From Oxalobacteraceae bacterium (GTDB taxonomy: Bacteria > Pseudomonadota > Gammaproteobacteria > Burkholderiales > Burkholderiaceae_D), in the NCBI GenBank assembly GCA_947374865.1, contig CANCDR010000006.1:62001-126000 (forward strand): a stretch of DNA of 64,000 nucleotides. The letters run 5' to 3'. Below, in pieces: positions 52,809-59,699 of the stretch. Each line of letters starts with the position of its first letter. Position 1 is the stretch's first letter. Position numbers and translations under genes: made by a program. The notes under the pieces are model-generated. The model saw only the letters and a program-made list of their open reading frames with translations. It did no database searches and was not told the DNA's origin.

Positions 52809-53687
52809 TCAGTGCACATATTGCCCAGCATAGCCACCGACGTTAGCCTGTGGCGACTGATATCCGGCATAGCCAGACTGGCCAATCTGGCCTTGCTGTG
52901 CCTGGATGGCTTGCTGAATTTGCTGCTGTTGTTGCAGCTGTTGCAATTGCTGAAGCTGCTGTAATTGCTGCTGTAACTGCTGCTGAATTTGCTGTAACTG
53001 CGCATTCTGCAGGGCCTGTTGCGTCTGCGCCTGGAACGGATCCACATTCGATGGCCCCATCCGACCAAATTGGCCGGCACTGCCAAGCTGGCTACCGATG
53101 CCGCCGCCAAAAGATTGCCCTGCCTGAGAATTCAGATTACCAAGCCAGCCCTGCGGTATCTGCTGCTGCGCAAGGAAGGGATTGATCTGCGCCCCCAGCT
53201 GAGGATTGAATTGCGCAGCCAATTGCGGATTGCCCTGGCCGAGCATCATTGGCGAAATCTGCTGGGCCTGTTGCAGAGCCTGTTGTAAGGCCTGCTGCTG
53301 TGCCTGGTGTTGCGCCTGTTGCTGTAATTGCTGCTGCAGCTGTTGCAGTTGCTGCGCATAGTTTGCCTGGATCGGATCGGCACTAAATGGCAGATAGCGG
53401 CCAACCTGGCTCGCTATACCGCCAATACTGCTCCCCAGCGCTGGATTACCAAAAATGCCGCCGATAGCGCTGCCAAAAGGCTGGCCGATCTGCCCTAGAA
53501 CATTGCCAAACCAGCCTTGCGGCGCCAGCGGATTTTGCAGGGCTTGCTGCTGGGGTATTTGTTGCTGCATGGCGCCTAACGGATTACTGCCAATACCACC
53601 ACATACCCCCTGTGGCGCGGCTTGAGATGCCCAAATGTTTTGTGGGTTCAAGCTGGATGGATAAGCTTGCTGTAAATAATTCATCAT
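52809..53687 (-). CDS. Gln-rich protein with internal duplication, unknown
   Basis: A 292-residue protein that I do not recognise. It has two similar modules, beginning PQGWFGN at about 56 and PQGWLGN at about 178, each with a Gly-rich stretch with GQ-FG and DP-QA endings (DPIQA at 104-108, DPFQA at 216-220), followed by long Gln-rich coiled-coil-like stretches (about 111-143 and 221-268). A Tyr/Gly-rich tail (GYAGYQ, GGYAGQY) ends it. Composition is prion-like (Gln about 30%). No signal peptide. It has a good AGAGG ribosome site and is first in the cassette with the propeptide-like protein and the peptidase; it may be the peptidase's substrate or scaffold. Confidence 0.7.
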   Translation of the reverse strand: MMNYLQQAYPSSLNPQNIWASQAAPQGVCGGIGSNPLGAMQQQIPQQQALQNPLAPQGWFGNVLGQIGQPFGSAIGGIFGNPALGSSIGGIASQVGRYLPFSADPIQANYAQQLQQLQQQLQQQAQHQAQQQALQQALQQAQQISPMMLGQGNPQLAAQFNPQLGAQINPFLAQQQIPQGWLGNLNSQAGQSFGGGIGSQLGSAGQFGRMGPSNVDPFQAQTQQALQNAQLQQIQQQLQQQLQQLQQLQQLQQQQQIQQAIQAQQGQIGQSGYAGYQSPQANVGGYAGQYVH

Positions 53688-53853
53688 GGTCCTCTTTCAA
53701 AAGTGGGCGATGTTTCGCCGAATGCATATCGCCAGGGTTAGTGGCAGCGCACTGCGCTGCTGGAACCAATCTAGCCAGTGGCTTCAGAATTACCAGCTCG
53801 TTTGCATGCAACTTTGATTTACTTCAAGCGCTTATCCCTCGCGCTGGCTGCAA

Positions 53854-53872
53854 CACTTATCGACAATAAGTG
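53854..53872. promoter_or_regulatory. Inverted repeat between the Gln-rich gene and the response regulator gene
   Basis: CACTTAT (53854-53860) / ATAAGTG (53866-53872) around a 5-base centre, in the 275-base divergent region. It could be a binding site controlling both directions. No terminator T run follows. Confidence 0.4.
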
Positions 53873-53962
53873 CTCAACCTGTCAGAACTGTCACTATCCT
53901 GAATGAGCGCGGCCTCCTAAAATGTGCTCAGCTATATTTTGACGAGTCAAGCGAGGCCCCAC

Positions 53963-55015
53963 ATGAAACCTGTCCTACCGCTATATCAGCATCCGACCTG
54001 CGTCATTCTGGTCGACGATAGTGCCTCCTTCGTGGCAAGTTTGGCGTTTCAAATGCCGGCTGGTCAGAAGGTCAAAAGTTTCTCCTGCTCGGTGGAGGCC
54101 TTGCGCTGGATTTTTTCTACCTTTCGTCGCTCTCTGGAGGAGGACGTACTCTGCCATCTGGTCGACCGCCCGCCGCTGGGTGATAAGTATGCCGATCAGG
54201 ACAGCGATGGCGATGCCGATCACCACCGTGCTTTGCGCAAGGTGCTGGAGCCGCAGCGTTTTTTAGCGCCAGCCGTGGTGGTCGTCGATTACGCGATGCC
54301 GAATATTGACGGGCTCGATTTCTGCCAGGCGTTAGAAGGATTGCCGTGTAAAAAAATACTCTTTACGGGCGAAGCCGATGAACTGATCGCTGTCGATGCC
54401 TTTAACCGTGGGCTGATCGATCACTATATTAAAAAAAGTGATGTCTTGGCACTGGAACGACTTGAGCAGGCAATCGCCACGTTGGAGCGCGATTATTTTT
54501 TCCAGCGCTCGGTCGAACTGCAGTCTTACTACAGCAGTCATCGCTTTGATTTCTTATACGACGAATGTCTCGGGCAGCTGGTGCAAGACATGATCAGACG
54601 CTATGGTTTCGTTGAACATTATGTGTTTCCCGAGCCATCCGGCATCCTGTTTTTTGACGCTGATGGCAGCGCCACCCTGATGGTGATCGAAAACGAAGCA
54701 GGCCTGCAATCCCATCTGGAGGCAGCTGAAGAATATGACGCACCAATGGCCTTACAGGAAGCCTTGCGCAAGCATTCTGTCGTACCTTTTTTCTGGCCGA
54801 GTGGCGGCATGTACAACGGCCAGCTACGCGATTGGCAGCAGTATTGCATGCCGGCTATTCTGTGCGAGGGAAAGGAAAAATTTTTCTGGGCTTTCTTCTC
54901 TATGCCAGCCCATTTCCTGGACAGTGAAATCTATTCGTATAGGCATTTTCTACGCGAGAGTGAACAAAAAGCCATTCCATGCGAGTATTCAAGATGTGGT
55001 CCCTGCTGCCGTTAA
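53963..55015 (+). CDS. Response regulator with an atypical receiver domain and an unknown output domain
   Basis: A 350-residue protein. The receiver domain is complete in catalytic residues: acidic pair Asp18-Asp19, phosphoacceptor Asp109 in VVVVDYAMPNIDG, Thr135 and Lys157. However, about 45 extra residues (about 50-95), including an acidic YADQDSDGDADHH stretch, lie between the first helix and the phosphorylation strand, unlike standard receivers. The C-terminal 180 residues (from FFQRSVEL) are not a known DNA-binding domain and end in a Cys-rich CEYSRCGPCCR. The ATG at 53963 follows a GAGG site. No histidine kinase is adjacent. The gene is divergent from the Gln-rich/propeptide/peptidase cassette. 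Confidence 0.75.
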   Translation: MKPVLPLYQHPTCVILVDDSASFVASLAFQMPAGQKVKSFSCSVEALRWIFSTFRRSLEEDVLCHLVDRPPLGDKYADQDSDGDADHHRALRKVLEPQRFLAPAVVVVDYAMPNIDGLDFCQALEGLPCKKILFTGEADELIAVDAFNRGLIDHYIKKSDVLALERLEQAIATLERDYFFQRSVELQSYYSSHRFDFLYDECLGQLVQDMIRRYGFVEHYVFPEPSGILFFDADGSATLMVIENEAGLQSHLEAAEEYDAPMALQEALRKHSVVPFFWPSGGMYNGQLRDWQQYCMPAILCEGKEKFFWAFFSMPAHFLDSEIYSYRHFLRESEQKAIPCEYSRCGPCCR

Positions 55016-55114
55016 TGGGATGCAGGATAAAACCGGTCGCCAGTGTGTTTCTGGTCAATGTGGGTAAGGATATGTGTGCAGAAGTTGAGCGTGGCAGACT
55101 GGTTTGTAAGACGC

Positions 55115-55912
55115 ATGTCATGGCCGCGAGCGCGGCGGATGACGGTGACGCTGTTCGCCCGTGCCTTCACAATATTGACCTTGCTGTGCTTGCCCGGCAT
55201 GCTTTGGCCGGCGCACGCTGAAACCATCCGTGTCGCCGTCGCTGCAAACGTCCAATACGTGTTCGATGATTTACGTCGCGCCTTCAAGGCCGAAAGCGGA
55301 CATGAGCTCCAGCCCATCTTTAATTCTTCCGGCAAACTGGCCGCGCAAATTCTGCTCGGTGCGCCCTTTGATGTTTTTTTATCGGCTGACATGGTCTTGC
55401 CGGAACGGCTTTATGCTGAGGGTAAAGCCGTCACCCAGCCACGCGTCTACGCGCAAGGCTTGCTGGTATTGTGGACCACCAAAGACCTCGACCTGACGCA
55501 CTGGCAGCAGCTACTGATCAGCGCCAGCATCCAGCGTATTGCCCTGGCCAATCCGCGCCTTGCGCCGTATGGCGAACAAAGTATGAAGCTGCTGCACACC
55601 CTTGGGGTCGACGAATCGCTCAAAGCCAAACTGGTGTTCGGCGAAAGCATCGCGCAAACCAATCAATACATTCATTCTGGCGTCGCGGATCTGGGCTTTA
55701 CTGCCAAATCGGTCGTGATATCGGTCGAGATGGCCGGGCAGGGCAGATGGATCAGTTTGCCACAGGAGGCCTATACCCCGATCGCCCAGGGCGCTGTCCT
55801 GCTGGCATATGGGCAGCAACATCATCGGCTTGCAGCCCAGGCGTTTTACCAGTTTATGTTTGGCACCAAAGCGCGCGCAATTTTGACGCAGGCCGGGTAT
55901 GCTGTGCCATGA
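55115..55912 (+). CDS. modA: Molybdate ABC transporter, periplasmic binding protein
   Basis: The substrate-binding component for molybdate and tungstate. It has a Sec signal peptide (about residues 9-35, ending PAHA before ETIRVAVAAN) and the PBP type II pattern with NSSGKLAAQI-like and GAPFDVFLSAD segments, where Ser residues bind the oxyanion. About 265 residues from the ATG at 55115; an ATG at 55139 would also leave the signal peptide intact. First gene of modABC. No ModE-like regulator is visible nearby. Confidence 0.9.
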   Translation: MSWPRARRMTVTLFARAFTILTLLCLPGMLWPAHAETIRVAVAANVQYVFDDLRRAFKAESGHELQPIFNSSGKLAAQILLGAPFDVFLSADMVLPERLYAEGKAVTQPRVYAQGLLVLWTTKDLDLTHWQQLLISASIQRIALANPRLAPYGEQSMKLLHTLGVDESLKAKLVFGESIAQTNQYIHSGVADLGFTAKSVVISVEMAGQGRWISLPQEAYTPIAQGAVLLAYGQQHHRLAAQAFYQFMFGTKARAILTQAGYAVP

Positions 55913-55934
55913 ATTTGCAAACGAGTGACATGAC

Positions 55935-56615
55935 ATGATGCTTTGGGGCGTTGACTGGCAGCCTTTGCTGCTGACTTTTTATCTGGCCAGCGTTACAACG
56001 CTGATCCTGGTGATCATCGGCATTCCGCTGGCGTGGTGGGTCGCGCGGACCCAGATCGCGGCCAAGCCGCTGATCGAAACGCTCATCAGCATGCCGCTGG
56101 TGTTGCCGCCTTCCGTGCTGGGTTTTTACCTGCTGCTGGCCTTCAGTCCGCAGCATGCGTTTGGACTGTGGCTTGAGCAGACACTGCAGATTCAGCTGAT
56201 CTTCAGCTTTACCGGCCTGGTGATCGGCTCGGTGATTTTCAGCTTGCCATTCATGGTGCAGCCCATCCAGGCCGCCCTGCAAAATCTACCGCCCAGCTTT
56301 GCCGAAGCCTCACGCACATTGGGCCAATCGGAATGGGCGACATTGCTCCGGGTGCTGTTACCGAATATAAAGCCTGCGCTACTGGCCGGCACGGTCCTCA
56401 GTTTCGCCCACACGGTCGGTGAATTTGGTGTGGTACTGATGATCGGCGGGAATATCCCCGGCGTGACCAAGGTCGCCTCGATCGCCATTTATGATGAAGT
56501 AGAAAGCCTGCACTACGCCGCTGCCAATGTCTATGCGGCGGTATTGGCCTGCGTGAGCTTCCTTATTTTGCTACTGGTGTATGGCATGAACCGACGCTGG
56601 CGCGGACCAATATGA
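55935..56615 (+). CDS. modB: Molybdate ABC transporter permease
   Basis: A 226-residue inner-membrane permease with about five membrane segments and the EAA loop (EASRTLGQSEWATLLRVLLPNIKPAL) that docks with ModC. Length and layout match ModB. It overlaps modC by 4 bases (ATGA), which indicates coupled translation. Confidence 0.95.
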   Translation: MMLWGVDWQPLLLTFYLASVTTLILVIIGIPLAWWVARTQIAAKPLIETLISMPLVLPPSVLGFYLLLAFSPQHAFGLWLEQTLQIQLIFSFTGLVIGSVIFSLPFMVQPIQAALQNLPPSFAEASRTLGQSEWATLLRVLLPNIKPALLAGTVLSFAHTVGEFGVVLMIGGNIPGVTKVASIAIYDEVESLHYAAANVYAAVLACVSFLILLLVYGMNRRWRGPI

Positions 56616-57535
56616 TCGATATTGATTTGCACAAAATCCTGCGCAGCGCGCATGGCAACGCGAATGGCAATGAGCATGGCAATGAGCATGGCAGTCTGCG
56701 GCTGGAGTTCTGTGCGCAGCTGGCCATGTACAGTTTATGCGGCCTGTCAGGCCCCTCCGGCGCGGGCAAAACCACGCTGCTGCGCATGCTGGCCGGCTTG
56801 ACCGTGCCCGACCATGGCCGGCTGGTGGTGAATGGTCAGACCTGGTTCGATTCGGCGCGCCAGATCAATCTGCCGACCCGTCAACGCGCCATCGGCATGG
56901 TATTTCAGGACTACGCTTTGTTTCCGCATTTGAGCGTGCGGGACAACGTCGCCTTCGGCGTCGGCAAAGCGGAGCAGGCCTGGGTGGATGAACTGCTGGC
57001 GCTGAGCGGACTATCGGACATGCAACAGCGCCATCCTGCCAGTTTGTCCGGCGGTCAGCAGCAGCGCGTTGCCTTAGCCCGTGCCATGGCGCGTAAGCCG
57101 GCCTTGCTCTTGCTGGATGAGCCACTCTCGGCGCTCGACGATAGCCTGCGGCGCGATTGCCAGGACCAGCTGGAAAAATTTCATCAGGCGTTCGGCCTGA
57201 CGACTCTACTCGTCAGCCATGACATCGCCGAGCTCTTTCGCTTAGCCGCGCGCGTGATCCGCATCGAGCAAGGGCAGATCGTCGCCAGCGGAACACCGGC
57301 CGAGGTATTTTTGCGCCAACACGAACCAGCGCAGCGCCATTTGCAAGCCAAACTGTTAGCCATTCATCGCGGTGGGGATACGCATCGCCTGAGCTTACTG
57401 ATCGGTGGCGAAATGTTCGATATGACGGCCAGTGAGGCGGAGATTGCCGGGCTGGCAGTGGGAGACAGTGTGGCCTTGGCGGCCAGGCCGGTGCGGTCTT
57501 TGAATGCGGATGCTGAACTGCTTATCCGCCGTTGA
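56612..57535 (+). CDS. modC: Molybdate ABC transporter ATP-binding protein
   Basis: The ATPase of the molybdate importer, 307 residues. Walker A GPSGAGKT is at 47-54, signature LSGGQQQRVAL follows at about 146, and Walker B LLLLDEP after it. A short C-terminal MOP-like regulatory domain (about 245-305) is shorter than the usual 65-residue domain. The N-terminus is unusual: residues 14-28 are a Asn/Gly/His/Glu repeat (HGNANGNEHGNEHGS), encoded by a tandem near-perfect 12-base unit at about 56655-56694, placed in front of the first strand. Confidence 0.93.
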   Translation: MIDIDLHKILRSAHGNANGNEHGNEHGSLRLEFCAQLAMYSLCGLSGPSGAGKTTLLRMLAGLTVPDHGRLVVNGQTWFDSARQINLPTRQRAIGMVFQDYALFPHLSVRDNVAFGVGKAEQAWVDELLALSGLSDMQQRHPASLSGGQQQRVALARAMARKPALLLLDEPLSALDDSLRRDCQDQLEKFHQAFGLTTLLVSHDIAELFRLAARVIRIEQGQIVASGTPAEVFLRQHEPAQRHLQAKLLAIHRGGDTHRLSLLIGGEMFDMTASEAEIAGLAVGDSVALAARPVRSLNADAELLIRR

Positions 57536-57644
57536 TGCGATCAATCGGTTGCATGAAAGTGTTAAAAATGCAATGAAATTTAAGCTGAGCATCGCATGAC
57601 TCTTCGCGCAGAGTGATAAAAACGCACGATGACTAAAATTCCCC

Positions 57645-57678
57645 TTGAGTGTTTATAAATGGAGCATATACTATCCAT
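57645..57678 (+). promoter_or_regulatory. Promoter and candidate operator of the Xre/RES module
   Basis: TTGAGT at 57645-57650 and TATACT at 57667-57672, spaced by 16 bases. An inverted repeat ATGGA (57659-57663) / TCCAT (57674-57678) brackets the -10 box, the position expected for autorepression by the antitoxin. GGAG at 57682-57685 precedes the start at 57693. Confidence 0.6.
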
Positions 57679-57692
57679 AACCGGAGAAAATT

Positions 57693-58130
57693 ATGTCCTC
57701 TGTATTAAGCTACCCCGCTACAAATTTTACGTCTCAACCATTGCTTGCCCTGGGTGACAAGGCGGTACGCGAACGGCTCTCCCAATCTGCTTTGCTGGGT
57801 TTTTTTAACATCATGACGAAGTGGCGAATCCGTGACGAAGACGCCAAAGAGCTCCTTGGCGGGGTATCAAACGGGACTTTTTACGATTGGAAAAAGAATC
57901 CGGACCGGCTGCTGGATGTCGATAAAATTACCCGGATTTCTTACCTCATCGGTATTTATAAAGGCCTGCACATTATTTATGGCGATAAACTCGCGGATGA
58001 ATGGGTTTGTCTGCCAAATAAAAATAGCGTCTTCCGTGGTCTGCAACCGCTGGCTTATATGCTCACTGGCGGTCTTTTGGCAATGCATGCAGTGCGTAGT
58101 TTGATCGATGCCCGTCGTGGGGGCATTTAA
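57693..58130 (+). CDS. Xre/MbcA/ParS-type antitoxin
   Basis: A 145-residue antitoxin of the DUF2384 family: an Xre-like N-terminal helix-turn-helix region (LGFFNIMTKWRIRDEDAKEL then NGTFYDWKKNP) and the C-terminal MbcA/ParS toxin-binding domain ending QPLAYMLTGGLLAMHAVRSLIDARR-like, in which the GG-hydrophobic helix inserts into the toxin active site. It is the first gene of the pair and represses the operon. It directly adjoins the toxin gene. Confidence 0.88.
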   Translation: MSSVLSYPATNFTSQPLLALGDKAVRERLSQSALLGFFNIMTKWRIRDEDAKELLGGVSNGTFYDWKKNPDRLLDVDKITRISYLIGIYKGLHIIYGDKLADEWVCLPNKNSVFRGLQPLAYMLTGGLLAMHAVRSLIDARRGGI

Positions 58131-58814
58131 TTGGTCCCGCCGTTATCGCTGGTGCAAAAATTTAATACGCACCGACTGATCCCCACACGATTTGCGCAGA
58201 CTGAGGACGCAGTCCTGGCGGCAGTCGCGCACGATGATGCGCACCTGCGCGATCTTTTTGACTTGGAGAACGCGACCAATCAGCGCCTGATTGCCGAAAA
58301 TAATGGCATGCCGGGGATTGGTGTCGACGAGTTGGTATTCGGCGTTCCAAATTTCCGCGTCATGAATGCCGCTTTTTCTTATGCGCATCCGGAAGGCAGT
58401 CGATTTAACGGGCCGGACCGCGGTGCATGGTATTGCGCCTTTGAGCATCAAACTGCTGTGGCGGAAATTGTCTTCCATAAAACTGTCGAGTACACCGAGA
58501 TTGATTATTTTGACGATGAAGTCACATACCAAACCCTCCTGGCAGATTTTAATGCCGAGTTCCATGATCTGCGGCTAGGTAAACAATTCCTACCTTGCCT
58601 GAACCCTGACAGCTATAGACATTCCCAAGAGATGGGCCTGCAGCTACTCAAAGAAGATTCGCTCGGGATTGTGTATCCCAGCGTGCGCCGGCCTTCAGGA
58701 ACCAACCTAGTTTGCTTTCGACCTGCGTTGGTCGGTCATGTACGCTATGGCGACTGCTACACTTTGCGTTGGGAAGGTAAGCCTGATCCAAAGGTAAAAA
58801 AAATAAAAGCTTAA
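58131..58814 (+). CDS. RES domain NAD+ phosphorylase toxin
   Basis: A 227-residue RES-domain toxin. Known RES toxins (ParT, MbcT, Res) deplete NAD+ by phosphorolysis or ADP-ribosylation. The characteristic residues are present: Arg91 in SRFNGPDRG, Glu112 in AVAEIVFHK, and a Ser in the YPSVRR segment. The start is a TTG immediately after the antitoxin stop, with GGGGG upstream, so translation is probably coupled to the antitoxin. The length is normal. Confidence 0.88.
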   Translation: MVPPLSLVQKFNTHRLIPTRFAQTEDAVLAAVAHDDAHLRDLFDLENATNQRLIAENNGMPGIGVDELVFGVPNFRVMNAAFSYAHPEGSRFNGPDRGAWYCAFEHQTAVAEIVFHKTVEYTEIDYFDDEVTYQTLLADFNAEFHDLRLGKQFLPCLNPDSYRHSQEMGLQLLKEDSLGIVYPSVRRPSGTNLVCFRPALVGHVRYGDCYTLRWEGKPDPKVKKIKA

Positions 58815-58899
58815 AAAGTAAGTCGTCATTATTTCCATCACGAGGCAATGTGATCATTGGCGATAATGTTCTTCCATTTTCGTGGTCATCAGCCTGATG

Positions 58900-58927
58900 C
58901 CGCTTACTCATCGCCGCTTACTCATCG
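58900..58927 (+). repeat. Tandem 14-base direct repeat
   Basis: CCGCTTACTCATCG occurs twice in direct tandem (58900-58913 and 58914-58927) about 45 bases before the DUF2946 gene. It may be part of the promoter or leader. Confidence 0.7.
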
Positions 58928-58953
58928 CCGATACCTCGGTGTCTAAAACGCAT

Positions 58954-58969
58954 GTGCTAAGATAAGCAC
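58954..58969 (+). promoter_or_regulatory. Hairpin covering the start region of the DUF2946 gene
   Basis: GTGCT (58954-58958) / AGCAC (58965-58969) around a 6-base loop, immediately before the ATG at 58971. It could influence translation of the leader protein. Confidence 0.4.
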
Positions 58970-58970
58970 C

Positions 58971-59369
58971 ATGTTCATCCGAAAAAAAATGCATCGACTC
59001 ACTGCCTGGATCGCCTGTTGCGCGCTGCTGCTGTCGGTACTTGCGCCGTCGATTTCGCATGCGCTGGCCGCTGGTCATCAAGTCGGTGAAGCTTGGGTGG
59101 AGATCTGTTCGACGATGGGTATCAAGTCCGTTAAGGTGGCCAACACGGCTGCCGCGGATTTGCCATTGCCTGCCAATGGCCAGTCTACTTCTGAACACTG
59201 CCCCAGCTGTTTTACGCATACCGAAGTACTTTTACTGTCGCCCGCGATCAGCTTTGTTTTACCGCTTAATCCCGATGCGCCTGTTTTTCCGCCACTGTTT
59301 TATCAATCCCCGCATCCACTTTTTTTGTGGACCAAAGCGCCTTCACGCGCGCCGCCTATCCTCAGCTGA
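58971..59369 (+). CDS. DUF2946 family protein (CruR-like leader)
   Basis: A 132-residue protein of the DUF2946 family with an N-terminal membrane/signal segment (LTAWIACCALLLSVLAPSI), a Cys at position 46 in VEICST and the conserved pair Cys77-Pro-Ser-Cys80 in EHCPSCFTH. The C-terminal part is Pro/Phe-rich. In Bordetella, a protein of this family (CruR) is encoded upstream of a TonB-dependent copper transporter, and its nascent CxxC motif regulates the downstream genes in response to copper. Here it lies in front of a TonB receptor gene in the same arrangement, so a similar leader role is likely, though this rests on recalled family knowledge. Confidence 0.8.
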   Translation: MFIRKKMHRLTAWIACCALLLSVLAPSISHALAAGHQVGEAWVEICSTMGIKSVKVANTAAADLPLPANGQSTSEHCPSCFTHTEVLLLSPAISFVLPLNPDAPVFPPLFYQSPHPLFLWTKAPSRAPPILS

Positions 59370-59699
59370 TTAGCTTCGGGTTTCGCTGATTAGGGTCGCT
59401 CATGATCAAATAATATCGATCATGATCGTTCCAGGTCGAAAATCCTCGCTGATCCAGCAAGTCTTTTGTTCAGTGCGCATAGAGAATCCATCCAGTCAAA
59501 CTAGCCCAGCGTTGTATTTGTGGCGGTGTTTATGTTGGTTCCGATTGCGGCATTGATTTCATCGTTTTGCGTAGTGTTGTTTCCAGTGTCTTGATCTGTC
59601 GATGCCATGTGCATCATGAGGACTAACTTGGACTCTGCGCATTCTCCCTTTGGAGAAGTGCCACTGAATCGCTATGCAGTAAAAAGTGCAATAAAAATA
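59370..59699 (+). promoter_or_regulatory. Long leader region between DUF2946 gene and TonB receptor gene
   Basis: This 330-base stretch contains no gene but several inverted repeats. TCATGATC (59400-59407) / GATCATGA (59418-59425) with a 10-base spacer is perfect, and the right half is itself a palindrome CGATCATGATCG (59417-59428). TTCTCC / GGAGAA (59642-59657) forms a hairpin 43 bases before the receptor start. The repeated element GCTGATTAG lies near 59365 and 59385. Together they suggest a regulated mRNA leader. Confidence 0.45.

Noticed and set aside
52840-53360. Repetitive CTG/TTG triplets as a DNA-level satellite
   Set aside because: They are the Gln codons of a real gene with a good ribosome site; the non-repetitive modules and tail support a protein-level explanation.
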